From: Azolla caroliniana
Lineage: Eukaryota; Polypodiophyta
Direction: 5' to 3'
DNA: 64,000 nucleotides
Assembly (NCBI GenBank): GCA_043228905.1
Contig: JBHGNT010000020.1
Coordinates: forward strand, 6,696,001 to 6,760,000
Program-made: the position numbers and the translations under genes
The notes under the pieces: model-generated
Seen by the model: only the letters and a program-made list of their open reading frames with translations
What the model was told of the DNA's origin: nothing
Databases searched by the model: none
Part shown: one piece after another, positions 44,101-57,740 of the stretch
Layout: each line of letters begins with the position of its first letter
Numbering within the stretch: the first letter of the stretch is position 1

Positions 44101-47100
44101 TGAACATTCTACGCTAATGATTGGTTGCCTCTCCCCCAAGGTCTAGGCATATGTTTGGATGTGCACATAACAATTTATCATAACTTAGTAATTGTCCTCT
44201 AAGTTATCATTGGCGTAGACTTCATAGATATGAATAGACAACCTTTTCAAACAAAAGGGAATATCGTGTTTACAAAGAAAATTTTGCAATTAAAATTTTG
44301 GGAAATTCCTTAAAATATTGTTTCACTTGTAACTAGGAAGTGGAATAAAGTTGGCTATTATGCATTTTATCCTTGATACCAATGGTTGCTACGTGTTGCA
44401 ATTGTCAATGTACATTACCACTTTGCTACTATGTGGGTAAATACTAAAACACAAATGATGAAGTGTAATGTACTGGTTAAGGAAGAACTAAATTTGCTAC
44501 ATTATGCACAAATCAACATCAATGGATGTGATCTAACCTTGTGAATCTATAAACAATTAAAGTTTGATGATGGCAAGTACTTCCACCACGTGATTTCCCA
44601 TTGTTTTATTTCTTTCAATAAAGATTATTTGTACGAATTAAGGCATGAAGTAAGTGAATTTCGTAAACTTGTCAAACTATGCACATTTTGATGCATTAAA
44701 TCATATATACCAATGTAGTTAATTGACTTAAGTCATAAAGTAATCGGAGCGTTATTGACACACATTTGTGGTAATTTGACTCTACAATTGGGTTCTAGCT
44801 TGAGTCTATGAAATAACAAACTTGTCGAATTACTTTAGTGCCTTCATGATATTATAATAAAGGTGCAACAAGATGTTATAAAATTAGAAGTAGAAAATGA
44901 GTACGAGGTGTTCAATCACCATCAAATGCAACATTATTACCAACATTGACAATGACACAAGACATAAAACTTTGCATAATTGGGACCCATGGCGCATAGT
45001 TTTGCTAGTTAAATCTAATTCGTGCTTGTCCTCATGAATGCTAAGAATTTGAGTTTAGTCTCTAGTCATGACAGTATGTTGAATTTAATTAAAGTGTGCA
45101 TCAAAATGTTATGACCTTTTGGACCAGAAAATTAATATGAGGTTTCCAGTCCCCATCAAATAGGACATTACCAATATTGACAAGCTAAAGGATTTCTAAA
45201 ACATTATTGGACGTCTTGTTGACAATTTACGTTCACTCAAAACAATTGACATACTGCGGAACTCCATTCGTCTCATTAAGCATTGTGAACAATATTAATT
45301 ACAAAGCTTTTAAACTAGCAATCACTTAAAATTTTACAAGAGTTTGCATGCATTCAAATATTTGACAATGAACAATGATACGTAACTACTTGCAGAGACC
45401 ACGATTCTATGAGTCATTTAGAAGTCAAACATGTAGAGAGGTGTTAAGTTGCATTGGCTTTGTTTGAAGTCACTAAACCCAAACTTAAACCTACACACAA
45501 AATTGTTAACATTGTTTTCAAGTTTGGATGTTTGATTCTCATTTTACATTATTTGTGAGTTTTGACCCTCAGTTTATATGGTTTGCATTTTTGGAGTTTT
45601 GATCTACATTATGTAATTGCTTGGCAAACCTTGTCCTTTACCCAACGTAAATCACAAAACAAAATTGTGAAATAACAAGCTTTGGTTCCATAATTCTTTT
45701 CCCCAATAATAATATAAATACAAAAGAAACAATTGCATGTTTTTGCATCGATGCTCTTAGTTGATATGGACATAAGATCTGAAAAGTTGAATGTGAATCA
45801 CTTTTAATGAGTAGTAGTTACACTGTGTGACCCTATATATTGTGGGACCCAATTGCAATCAAGGTACAACCATCATAATATGAAAATGATAGACCATTAG
45901 GAACATTGTAAGTTCCTCTGCAACCACCACCCACTAAGAACTCGTGGAAGTTCCCCCATTCGTTGACATGACACAAGCATTACAATTAAGTGATGAATGG
46001 AGAGAACGCCCACATATTATATACACTATGAAGAAGAGATTCCCAATACTTCATGGTGACTTTGTAACTTGTAGTGAAGTTGCCGAAGGCGCATGAGAAT
46101 GAAAATTATCCTTGTGCACACATAATTAAGTGTTCTTGAAGATTTAGGACAAAAGTTAAATTACCATATCTTAATTAGGATCCAAAGTGCTTTCCTAGAG
46201 AAAGCTTTCATATGGTGTTTTCACATGGGACATGACTCATGAGTTTAATTGCTTTGAGCCGGCAAAAAATGGTCTAGTTCATATCAATGATATTATTATA
46301 TCATTGATAAAGTGTGAATGGGGGTGTGTGAAACAATTGGAACGATAGATGTCAATATTTGCATGTGCATCAATAGAAAACATGCATACCTTGTGGAATG
46401 ATAGTTTTTAGCATATGTTTCTTAATATTTTAAACTTACAGAAGTAAGCATTTGGTAGATAAGGTAGGACTAACAAAGATAATGGAATATAGAATGGATG
46501 TTTTATCACAAAAGATTATATGAAGATAGTCAAAGGTTTTGTTCGAGAAATTGCACATCAAGAAATAGGTATGGTAGAAGAAACACAACGTCTTCCAAGG
46601 AAATAAAGATGATGGCATTGCCATTGAATCATGATGAGACAAAAAATGTGAATATGTTCTTGAGCGACTCGGAGAAATGGAAGCGCACATAGATTGACAT
46701 AAAAGCAAGAGGGAAAACATGTTGCTCCTAGTTTGAGTTGGAACGACAAGGACAAGTTGAGGTTGAATGATGATATCTATCAATGTAATTTGAGAAAAAT
46801 GTTCTTCCACTAGTGTGATAGAATATAACTTATAGAATTTACCTACACGAGGCCTTGAGTTTGAAGCCCCAAGTCCACCATATATGTTTTTCCCGAAATA
46901 GAGGGGTTGGATTGAATGGATGGACCTTATAGTTTATGACCAACTAAACTACAACTATTTGGTCTCTCTCTCTCTCACACTCTAACCCAACACACACATG
47001 CACCGTATTCTCTTTTTATTCATTAATAGCCAAACAACATTAACATCTTGTGAGTATACATGCCTAGGAGGTCCATAGCCCTTAGCCTAGAGGTGGCCCT

Positions 47101-48560
47101 TTAATTCTAACACCATAGCTTCCTTGTAGAAATAATGACAAGGAACTCTAGGGAGGACATTTTTGAGAGTGGATCAGTTGTTTGCATGTAGCCTTCATAG
47201 GGCCAATTCTCTTGGCAACTATGACTCAGATATTTGGTGGGTAACAAGAGATTAGTTTCATAATGAACTAACCAAATCAAAGGTAGAAAGGACGAAGAAC
47301 GTGAATTCAACGTACATAAACTCTCCTCCCATAGTCCTACATGAAGGAAGCATAACCCAATTTATGAGCTTCTTTATTAGCATCGTGTCTCAATGATCTA
47401 TTGCTTCGAGAAGTCTCTTTAAAAAAGCTGTTTGGAAGGCCTAAATTTAAGGAGTTATTCGATCCAGATACTAGATAGGCAGACTATTTGTTGTTTTGAA
47501 TTTTTTTGTAGGATTAGAAATTTCAAATCTACTATAAAAAGCACGCATATGGTTGTTTATTAATATTATTAGGCATGTGCACATGCATGGTTGTTCTAAA
47601 TTCTAATAACAATGGCGGTGGGGGCAAAGAATGCGGCGGTGTTTGGTTTGATGTATACTCTCTCCTCTTGTTGCGTGATATGAAAGAAAGCACATAAGAG
47701 ACATTAAAGACCTCAAAGGTACCCCTCTTAGATCCATCTGAACTAATTCTCTCCTTACAAGTGACTTTGTTACAAAGCTTTGTGAAAGCTTTGGCCCTTT
47801 CGAGTTTCAATGCACGGGCACGACATGTAAGGTGTACATGGTATATGGATCATTTGCTAGTGCGAGTAGGGTGTTTTGTGCATTTTCAATGAATTCTCTC
47901 ATTTTCAAGGGTGGAGATAGGTTGCGGATGAGATGGAATTGTCCGTGTAAATTTAGAAATGCCACTGTGCTTTCTTTAGAAAAACGATTTACAGTTAACC
48001 TGTGCCTTCTACGTTTCTATTCTAACCCTAGTGCATGATGTTGAGGTTATCTCCAACGATTTGGAGATCCATCTATCATATTCAAATTGCATTGGCGTCC
48101 CCAAAGGGGCGGGGGAAGAACAAGTGAAGTAGGTGAAAGGTTTGAAGAGGAGGAAGGAAGACAAAATATTGAATGAATGAATTAAGGCCATGAACATGGG
48201 ATGGGGTCCCCCCCCTCCATCCTCTTCTCTTTCCATCAAAACCCACCCACCAAATTTCATCATGATACCTATCCATTTAAATATAGCCTAATAAAAATTG
48301 GCAAGCTAACATACAATACATACCATACATAGCATGGGTTTGGTTTGCAAACATACATACATACATACAATTAATTCATCCATAGCATGGGTTGGGTTGG
48401 GTGGTGGATTGATTGATTGAATGAATGAATATGGTATTGGTAAATAAGTAAATGATATCAAAAGAGAGAATAAAAGAAGGAACCAAAGTGTGTTGAAAAT
48501 GAGAAGCCAATCCTACTCACTACAACTACTACAAACACACTGCCAGATCCAAGTCAAGTC
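41117..48560 (+). other. Gene-poor AT-rich intergenic DNA
   Basis: 7.4 kb with no supported gene, RNA or full element on either strand. A GA microsatellite lies at about 42493-42511, and CA/CT-rich stretches near 46965-47000. Short open frames here are scattered and have no recognisable motifs. Confidence 0.55.
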
Positions 48561-48689
48561 AATCAATCAATCAATCCATGGAATGAATAATCACATGAAT
48601 CTCTCTCTCTCTCTCCACAAAACATAGATACAGAGATTGACAGAGGGAGAGAGTATTGTGGATGTAAAATCCTTAATGCTTTAATCTCG

Positions 48690-48734
<45 letters not shown>

Positions 48735-49138
48735 CCTCCTGTAATTAAACTTTTCATTCTTTTACATAGAGATTAGATTAACCCACCCCCCTTCCCTCCT
48801 TTCTCACTCTTATCTCTTCTTATTGGAGACATTGTTTTGGCAGGAGAGGGAGAGGGAGAGAGAGAGCAAGAAAAGGCCTCATCATCAAATCCATATGTAT
48901 ATCAATAGATTCTCACACACAGACCCATTCATTAGTCTCTGTTTCATTCCCTTCTTATCAACTAAAATCCTTACATTCATTCATCTTCTCTTTTCATTGT
49001 GTCTTAGCATGTTCATCTTTTTATGTCTATGCCTCCACGTATGGATGTATGTTGTTTAATCCTCTCTACATATAAACCCTAATGACTTTAGCAAGCCTAA
49101 CTAACAAAACCTAGACTTTAAAAAATCAGGATATCAAC
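48561..49138 (+). promoter_or_regulatory. Upstream/5' leader region of the kinase gene
   Basis: Dominated by a CT run (about 48692-48732), smaller CT runs at 48600-48617 and GA runs at 48845-48867, followed by pyrimidine-rich sequence up to the start codon. CT-rich leaders are common in plant genes. No TATA box could be assigned confidently. Confidence 0.45.
48692..48732 (+). repeat. CT microsatellite
   Basis: About 20 uninterrupted CT units directly upstream of the kinase gene. Confidence 0.95.
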
Positions 49139-52100
49139 ATGTTTTTCTCTTCTACTCATCATCAAAAGAAGAAGATATTAATACAAGATTGGAGTAACCA
49201 AGCTCAATTCTGGCAACGAAGACATGGACAAAAGGATCAAAATCATTGTCGAATCCATGGTGCTAATCATCAGCACCATCATGATAATGATGCTAATCAC
49301 GATGAGAACGAGCGAGAAGAGATGATTTTGGTTGGGATTCGGAGAGAAGAGGATGTTTTCGAGCTCCTCTCATGGGCCATTAGCATTGCTGCGAGGCCTG
49401 GGGATGTTGTCGTTGCTTTCTACTTGAGGAATGGTTGGTTGATTTCTTGTTACGTTGTACAATTTGATAAACTGCAGATTGTATGTATGTATTTCGTATG
49501 TTATCACATACATATGTAATATATTATGAAAACCAGAATTCACAGGCTCTGATTCCACTCCTATGTATTCGTATACTTATCTATGTAGGTATGGTATGTG
49601 TGTGTGTCTGTGTATATAAATTCAACTGCTTTTTTGAAAACCCTGATTCTGCACACAATGAACTTAGAATCTCCATTAGAGTTTTGTATTCAATGAGCAA
49701 TGATAACGTATAGAGGATTAAATTCAATGGACTATTATTTATTAACAAAGCCCTATTGGAGTAACATATTTAACTGAACTATGTTCTTTATTTGATGACT
49801 ATATTCAATGGACGATAACCAAATCTCTCTCTTTATCTCTCTGTTCTGATGTAGATGTGGAGTCGGAGAATATAATCCCAGCCCTTCGTTCTGAGACTTC
49901 GAGGATGCATCGTGATATGACCATCCCTTCTTCTCTTATTGCATTGAAGGATCTGTCTGACCTTAAACAAGTGAAATTAGATGCTAGATTTGCAAGCTCC
50001 AATAGAGATGATGAGGATTGTGAGATGATAAAAATGGCTAAATCTCTCTTTGCTACCATGCTTGTTGTGAGCCCATCCGATCACCACCACATAACCCGGT
50101 AAGGGCGCGAGACGAAATTTATTTTCCTTCTTTGTTCTAAGAGTTGAAATTTTTGGGGTAAAACCACGGGAAAATACCTGATAGCTGTTGGGGAGTTTCC
50201 AGAATACAAGTACATCTTTTGGAAATACCATTCTGTTGTTGTAACTTTCTGAAAAACTTAGTTTTCAGGAATTCACCCCAAAGTTTTGCAAAGTTGTAGT
50301 AGTAAATTACTCCAAAGTGTGCTAAAGTACCAGCATACCCTAAAGTGCTCCATAATTACCAAGATATCCCTTTTGACTTTACTATGGAGGTTGTGGAGGA
50401 GTTGTCCACTGCACTATGGAAAATTAGGGTTTGCTGGGTCTATACCCAACAAGTTAGGGGTTTTTTCTGTGGTGTTCCCCCTCTAAAACTAATATTATAT
50501 GTGGTAAGACATGTTTTTACTAATGAACGATTCTTAATTCTTTAATTACATACAGAAATGTGCAAAGAAGAGGAAATTCGCTTGCTCGAAAGTTACCTGT
50601 CGGATGCTCAGTTGTGGTTGTAAAAGACTCTAAGATACTCTTCTACAAAGACAATTTCTCCAAAGAGGAAAAATGTGGATGCACTAAAGGTTGGTTTTTG
50701 GTTTTAAACCAATGTATCAGCTTATATAGATCACAGATGCTCATCTTCTTTTCTTCAACCTGAGAACTTATGAAGTTAAGCATTTTGGACTAAGCACAGT
50801 TTTCATGTGTGAATGTAACAATACATAAGAACCTATTATATAGCCAAGAGGCCTAGTTACTCTAATTTTCTGGCATAGAAATACATGAATGGGCATGCAT
50901 AGATGATACAAGAGGTCAATGGCGGGGTGTTGAATCTCATCTACTTTTCTGGTGATCTTACTTACTCACAGGACGATATCATCATGCATCCCTTCTTTGC
51001 CAGAAAGAAAAGGGAAGTGTCCAATATTGTCGGAGTTTTTCGACGCAATTCTCATGCACATCTAGCCCTTTGTGGATGAGAGAAGAAGAAGAAGGCGAAG
51101 ATGATAGCGAAGACGGAGAAGACTATTCAGATCAAAATTCGGGTACTCTTTCAGGTAGCAGAGTATGGCCCGTCTCAATAGGGGAAGGTGGTTCACCAAG
51201 AGGAGTTCTTGAAAACCTGCTATTGCCATCAGATTCGGACATAAGCTCGGTTTCAAGAAGCTACACTCATTGTAACTCCAGAAAAAGCCTCTTGTCTTGT
51301 GTCTCCAGTGTAGAAGATGGTGATGAGTCAGTATCAAAACTAAAAGCTAAGAGTCTACCAAACTTTTGGAGGAATGGGTCCATTCGGAGGCTTTCAACTG
51401 TATCGTCTCCAAACCATCTCAAGAAATCCCCAACTTCTCTTGATCGGACATCAATAAGGGGCTCTTTCAAGCTATATGTGAGTGCTCTGCTAGGTGCTGA
51501 AATGATCACCGATGAACCATGTACACCATCAACCAATGCGCTACAAAATTGGAGATGCTTCTCTTATGAAGAGCTTGCTTTGGCAACTAACAACTTCAAT
51601 CAAGGTGAGTCTTAATTTTCCTATCATTATCTATGAAATGAAAGTTTTTAACTACAGTCATTGAGTTTTTTGAGAGAGACACATGGAGAGAGGATTATGG
51701 CATAATGTCTGTAGGTTTCCTTGTGGGTCTTTTGCTTGGCCTTTACTTTCTCAATAGGGCAATGCCATGTTTTTCTTCAATCTCTGGGTTGTTGAAAGTG
51801 AATTTGTAAAACCATTGTTATTTTAAACAGCAAATTGTTACTGTTTGCATGATCTCAAACTAAAACTGTGAAGAAACAGTGTTTATAATGAGTGACAACA
51901 TCAGATCCATTGTTTGAGAATGAAAGCCATAATCTTCAAGATTGTTAATCACAAGAGTTTTATTACTACACTCTCATGATTCAGTTAAGTAACCTCATGT
52001 ATAAAAGCAATCAGGTATTCAAACATTGTGATCTTGTAATGTGTTGTTTTTGTTTTCAGAAAATATGGTGGGAAAAGGTGGTCATGCGGAGGTATACAGG

Positions 52101-54086
52101 GGGACGTTGGTAGATGGTCGAATTGTTGCAGTGAAGAGACTTACGAAAGGCATATCGGAAGAAATCAAGGAACAAGATTTCTTGACAGAACTTGGGATTG
52201 TGGCTCATGTTTGTCATCCTAACACAACTCCTCTGGTGGGGTTTTGTATAGAGGAGGGTTTACATCTTATGTTCGAATTCTCTTCACGTGGAAGCCTTGC
52301 AACTTTGCTATATGGTATATGCTTCAATTATAAGTCAAACTCTGTCGTTTTCTTATCCTTACATTGTGGGAAAGAGATTTTATAAATCCTTTTTTAGAAG
52401 TGGTAGTTAATTCATATCTCAAAATATGAAGGCATTTTACAATGAAAACGTGATGCCACATGTAATGTCTTTTCTCTACAAGTTGGTGTTACTATTTAAT
52501 GGCCTTGTTTAATACACACTTGATGTTCTTTCAGGTGTTAATACCCCTCCATTAGATTGGTGTTCTAGATACAAAATAGCTGTTGGGATTGCCCGAGGCA
52601 TTCACTATCTTCACACAGGTGGCCCACGCCGGATCATTCATCGAGATATCAAGGCATCCAACATCTTGTTGGGTGTTGACTTTGAGCCACAGGTAACTTT
52701 TTCGTGTTACTCTTAATGAAAAATAGTTGAGTTAGGAATTATGCTAAATATTCTCTACTTAATAATGCCTGAATTTTTATACTTATACGGCATCTTTCAG
52801 ATATCAGATTTTGGGCTTGCCAAATGGCTCCCTTCGCAATCCAGTCAGCTTAGTGTTTTCCCTGTTGAAGGGACTTTTGGGTATGTAGGCCACTATTTAT
52901 ATACTTACTCTTGTGGATCACTTTAAGGACACTCCTCATTTTCCAAAAAGCTCAAATGGATTTGAAACTCCTATGTTTTGTGAACAAATCATTAGATTTG
53001 AAATCCTTATTATAGTGCGTCAAATAAAATCTTTGGATCTGAAACTCTCCCAGTGTTTTTGAAAAAATCTTTGCATTTGGCTTTGAACAAACGCTTTGAT
53101 GGTTGTCTTTTGCAGTTACCTTGCTCCGGAGTATTTCATGTATGGTATCATACATGAAAAAACCGATGTCTTTGCATATGGTGTACTTCTTCTTGAACTT
53201 ATTACTGGTCGTCAACCCATTGACAACTCTAAACAAAGCCTTGTTATCTGGGTAATAATAATAGTAAATCAATCTGAAGATTAACTTCGCTTTCCTTCAA
53301 GTATTTAAATTCACTTTGCTATATGAAAAATGACATGGATGTAATGTGATTTGATGGATTATTTAATAGGCAAAACCTATGCTGGAATCTTCAAAAATGG
53401 AGGACCTTGTGGATCCAAGGTTACATGGGAAGTATGATCAGCAAGAGATGCAATGCGTTATCATAGCAGCAAATCTTTGCATACAATCGTCTCCCATTTG
53501 TAGACCTCAAATGAGCCAGGTAACCATTTTGTCCCTTCATTTCTATATGGGAGATCAACTACTGTCTAGATGCTATTTTTTTTTTAAAGTACTATCATTT
53601 TCAACCCTTGAATTGTGGAAAGTGAATGTGTAAATCCTATGTTTAGGATAAGTGTGTAAAGTAGCAATGGTTTCAAACTAGAAATATGAGATATTTTGAA
53701 GCCCAAGATTTACAAGGGCATGCTAATGTATTTGTATTTTAGTGTTTTGATAAAGGTAAATGTGTGAATAACTAAGCGATGATATGATAGGTTGAATTGG
53801 TCTGACTTATGTAGTAAGGAAATGATTTCTATGTCGTGATTTAGCATGTCATTGTCATATAGTATCTAACATAGAAATGCACTGCGTTCAAAGCGGCCTA
53901 AGAAAAGTGTTTTGTGTTACGGTGCTGGTTTTACAGGTACTAGAGTTGCTTACAGATGAACATTTCGGGCCCCATGATATTCCATCGGAATCGAGTATAT
54001 TTGAAGAAGACTTGAGCGAAGAGTACAGTTCAAGCAACTACCTTAGCGATCTTTGCCGGCACCGAGAGATTGCTCTTCAATTTTAG
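49139..54086 (+). CDS. USP-domain receptor-like cytoplasmic kinase, ten exons
   Basis: Exons: 49139-49433, 49855-50098, 50556-50689, 50972-51604, 52060-52314, 52535-52692, 52801-52880, 53116-53251, 53370-53519, 53937-54086; 2235 nt, 744 residues, all phases compatible. N-terminus: His/Asn-rich tail, then a universal-stress-protein-like domain ([20 protein letters not shown], about residues 60-220). A Ser-rich middle (residues 225-410) precedes the kinase, whose lead-in is [14 protein letters not shown]. Kinase residues: G-loop [11 protein letters not shown] (440-450), Lys461 in [18 protein letters not shown] (576-578), GTFGYLAPEY. All catalytic residues are present. There is no signal peptide or transmembrane segment, so it is cytosolic. 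The architecture matches plant RLCK class VI proteins such as Arabidopsis At5g57670, whose substrates are largely unknown; in that class Rho-of-plants GTPases can be partners. Exon 1/2 junctions are the least certain. Confidence 0.9.
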
Positions 54087-55261
54087 GGGGCATGTTCTCA
54101 TGGTGCATTTTATATCATATTATCTCCTTGATGAAGTTGACTCGTGTTTTCGCTATATGAAAACAAAGGGTATAATCATAAATAAGACATTGCATGCTTC
54201 CTTTATATGGATGAAGACAGGCCAGGCTGGTAATGGCAGGCCTCTTGCAATTGCGAGAATCTGTACATTAGAATTTTGAATACGTTGTATTTGTATACCA
54301 GTTCATGTCATTCCCAGAAGGCATTGTAAACAAACTACTGTTAACACGAGCTTGGGATCATGGGATGAACGAGAGTGATGATTTATTTGAGAGGCTATAT
54401 TCATGTCAACCGCAGCTTGTGGAGAATGAGAAGCAAGTTTATACCATTGTTCCCTGTTATCAGAATTGTGCAATATAATGTATTGTAAAAAATATGAATA
54501 AGGTATTTATAAAAGACTCAGCCATTCTTGAGACACACCAAGTCTTTAATTGGTCTTAGCTTTTGACAAAACTATAAGGTCAGTATTGAAGGACAGTTTT
54601 TTGTGTGTGCAAGTATTGCAATTGATAGCTATACAAACCCTTAAATGTAATGAATGCAGTTTCCGGACTGCTCGTTTGCACTTGAATTTTATGTCAAATG
54701 TGTAAGGGAATTATCTGTCTTCTCATTGACAATGTGTCCCACTCAAACTGTCATTTGTGGTGTTGATTGCCCTTTATCTTAATTACATGATTTCACCCTG
54801 CTCAGTAAATCTAAGTTATTTGTTCACATAGTAATAATGATGCATTGAAATCATTAAAGATGCATGTCTTCTGTTGTGTGAGTGAGCTCATTTCTTTTTG
54901 TAATGAGAAACTGACTGCTCTTTTGTGTCAGAAGTCATAAACCCAAAAATGTAATGTGAAACACTTCATTAGATTGTAATTGTGAAATGGTAGGGTCGTA
55001 CCAAATTGCGGACTTATGGATTTTTGTGTGAACAAAGTTTGTTTGCATTGTTGAAAGCGCAGCCCCCACAACCACGCCAACTATACCCCCATGACCTCTC
55101 TATTGCTCCCATGATGTTGCTTGAATTAGTAAGAAAATCAAACTCCCATTTGTGTCAATTGAATCACTTTAGCATTACGGTGCTGAATTCAACCTGCAAG
55201 TGAGGTGCTAGACCTTGTTTAGATTATGACCAGAGGCTACGAATTTTGGAGTTAGTGGAAA
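54087..55261 (+). other. 3' flank of kinase gene, non-coding
   Basis: Probable 3' UTR and AT-rich intergenic DNA. AATAAG near 54496 could serve as a poly(A) signal. No gene supported. Confidence 0.45.
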
Positions 55262-56060
55262 ATATTTTGATGATGATTTCAAGGCAACTTGGTGTTAGTT
55301 TAGGAACTTTCGTCATCACCAATGTTTGAGTACTGTGAGTTTGTATTGGGAAGGAGGGGCAATCGATCGAAATGATCCCAAATTGTTGGCTTCTTTGGGA
55401 AGGATCTATGCTATAGTCAATGAGTGTGATCCTAGTTGTATTTACAATATGGACGAAACAAGTTTGTCTTTTCCATTAATTCCATGATATACAATGCTTT
55501 TGCCCAGTGAAGGTCCTATTACAATTTGAGGTAAGAAAAAAATGGTAGGTTGAGTTACCTTAGTTGTTTGTTGTAATGCCACTGGAATTGAAAAAGTTCC
55601 TAATACAATGATTGGAAAGGCTAAGGAACCTCGTATTGTTGGAAGGTGATTGTCCATTACCTTATTATGCACATAGAAATGCTTGGATTGACATCCCTAG
55701 CTTTAATAAGTGCTATGATCAAATGTTTATACCCTTTTATTTATTCTTGAACTAATTGTAGAGTGCATCAGATAAAAACAATTTAGATTTTCAGTTTGTT
55801 GAGATCCAAGATATGCATGGATGATTAAAAGATGTGGTTATTCTTGAGCTATTGCGACATATTGTTGACAATGAACTCGTGCATTGGAAAGTCGGCAATG
55901 GGTACATTTGTTAGATACAACCAATCTCACTATTATTGCTTGGAATGAGATTAAGCAATAGACACTTTTTCATTGTTACAAACAATGGACATTATTCCAT
56001 AATTTCGTATTATTAATGTTGAACTCTTGAAATGGAAGATCAATGCATTGATGATCTTGT
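55262..56060 (+). pseudogene. pogo/Tigger-like DDE transposase relic
   Basis: Plus-strand reading with several stops and shifts gives GGAIDRNDPKLLASLGRIYA, CDPSCIYNMDETSLSFPL (first catalytic Asp of DDE_1), LVVCCNATGIEKVPNTMIGK and NAWIDIPSFNKCYDQMF, all landmarks of CENP-B/jerky/pogo-type transposases. The second Asp region (usually LIMDNA) is missing after about 55745. The 55905-55990 stretch (AWNEIKQ, TLFHCYKQ) matches the C-terminal region. Neither terminal inverted repeats nor TA target duplications were located. Confidence 0.75.
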
Positions 56061-56535
56061 TGCGTTATTGAATATGCAATTTACTTGGAAATGCACATAA
56101 TGTAGAAGATGTTAGGAATTTGTCCCCCCATTGGGAGCAATTGATAGTCGAAGTCAGCACTCGAATGGACGAGCCGAATACAGGCTGGTCGGTCAAATCG
56201 ACCAGCGAGTCGACAGAGGTGTCGACTGGTTCTTGGAGGAGATAGAGAGTCAACTATTACAAGTTAAGGTGACACGGTGCCGAATCCTCAATCCGTCGGG
56301 GTTTGTCTCAAGGGAATCGTGGTTAGGGAATGAGTGTTTTTGTCGTGGCCGTAACTCGGGTGAACCGTCTGGAACTGTAATGTTTATCTGGATCATGGAG
56401 ACTGTGGAGGTTACATTGACGACTACAACCGACTCGTACGTAGTTAGCCTAAATAGATTACATGGCTCAACACAGATACACTCGACACAGAGATTCAGAC
56501 AAACAAAAACTATATTGAAGAGATTGTATACAAGA
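56061..56535 (+). other. Unassigned sequence left of coding relic
   Basis: GC content rises sharply compared with the preceding AT-rich DNA. No gene recognised. The stretch 56430-56520 looks like the R/U5 part of an LTR on the minus strand, but no partner was seen. Confidence 0.35.
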
Positions 56536-57101
56536 GATTGAAGAGATTGTCAATTGGCTTAGGTTTGACCTCTTGTGTTTGTTCAATTTGTGGGCCTTCC
56601 TCCTCGTGCTTGGTCAGGGGCTCCTCGGGCGGTGTAACTTGTGTTGGGGCTTCGACGACTGTTTCTTTTGTCACGGCCTCGGCGGGTTCCGGATGCGTCT
56701 CTGAGGGTGGGTTTGACATCGTGGTGACCTCCGGGTGACCTCCGGGACTTCGTCTTTCGGTCGCTTGTGGTCTTCTGTTGTGTGCTCACCGAAATCGTTG
56801 TCACGGAGTATGATGGTTGCCAACCTTTCCCTTCCTCAACCTACTTTCGTTCGTTCTCGTACGCTTGGAATTAGAGTGAGTTCTCGATCTGGCTGTCGCC
56901 GAACTCGTTTAACAGCTACGCGATCTCCTCGGAGTGGTGGTCGGCTAGGGCTTGATAAACTTGCGTAAGGTCCTCGCAGACCGTAGTAATGCTTTCTTCA
57001 TTAAGTTTGTAGAAGCCCTTACTGTCTTTTTGCTGATTCTCCTAGTCGGCCAGGTAAGTGTGGAGCTCTGCTGCTTGCTTCACCCATACGACCCAACCCC
57101 G
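56536..57101 (-). pseudogene. Unrecognised coding relic interrupted by C2
   Basis: From the C2 border leftwards the minus strand reads KQAAELHTYLAD, GFYKLNEESITTVCEDLTQV and QALADHHSEEIA with four in-frame stops (three TAG, one TAA), each where a Gln codon would fit. After a frame change it continues as a Pro/Glu/Thr-rich acidic segment (SETHPEPAEAVTKETVVEAP). An 11-bp direct duplication, GGTGACCTCCG at about 56721-56742, explains one frame change. Possibly the gag or accessory ORF of another retroelement. Its upstream part would lie beyond C2, outside the window. Confidence 0.5.
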
Positions 57102-57472
57102 TGACGGGAACTGCACGCTCTTTATGCGCAACGCTCGGCCACAACCGAGCTTAGAATCATACACAGAAAACGGGAAATAAATGCACGACACAGTGAAGAG
57201 AAGAGTACACAGGATGTTTACGTGGAAAACCCAAACTAGGGAAAAACCACGGCAGCCCATAGGCTGCAAACTATCATTATGTTAGAATGTACAACAGTGA
57301 GCTCACGGAGGCAACGACCTCGTGCTCACGATCTTCGCCATAGGCGGCGGTTTCAACAGAGGCAACGACCTCTTTCTCTCTCTCTCTCTCTCTCTCTGTA
57401 CACGGTTACGTGCTCTCTCTCTTCTTACACCAACAAGAATAACAACAACATCTAAAAGTTTGCCCTAAGTCA

Positions 57473-57480
57473 TATTTATA
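57473..57480 (-). promoter_or_regulatory. TATA box of C2 LTR
   Basis: TATAAATA between AGTCATATT/AATATGACT inverted arms, conserved in the solo LTR and at 63975-63985 in the 5' LTR. Confidence 0.55.
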
Positions 57481-57569
57481 TTAATATGACTTTTCGGCTA
57501 TTTACAAGTATAGCCATGATGGACTCTCAGAAATATATTTACGAATATGTCTCTTCATCTGGTGAGCAC

Positions 57570-57740
57570 TCCTCACCGGGCCTGCACCATCCGGCTCTCC
57601 GTAGCCGAGTACTCCTCATTCGGTTCTCACCGGGTCTGCACCATCCGGCTCTCCGTAGCCGGGTACTCCTCATCCGGTTCTCACCAGGTCTGCACCATCC
57701 GGCTCTCCGTAGCCGGGTACTCGTCATACGGTTTCAGCCT
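57570..57740 (-). repeat. Three 54-bp units in C2 LTR
   Basis: CTGCACCATCCGGCTCTCCG recurs at 57582, 57636 and 57690 (exact 54-base spacing). Same repeat as in the solo LTR, lower copy number. Confidence 0.92.

Noticed and set aside
46436-46810. 124-codon minus-strand frame
   Set aside because: Composition is low complexity and hydrophobic, no motif recognised. The plus strand there also has short peptide-like stretches, but none is assignable.
48563-48757. Frame with Arg-Glu repeats
   Set aside because: Translation of the CT microsatellite.
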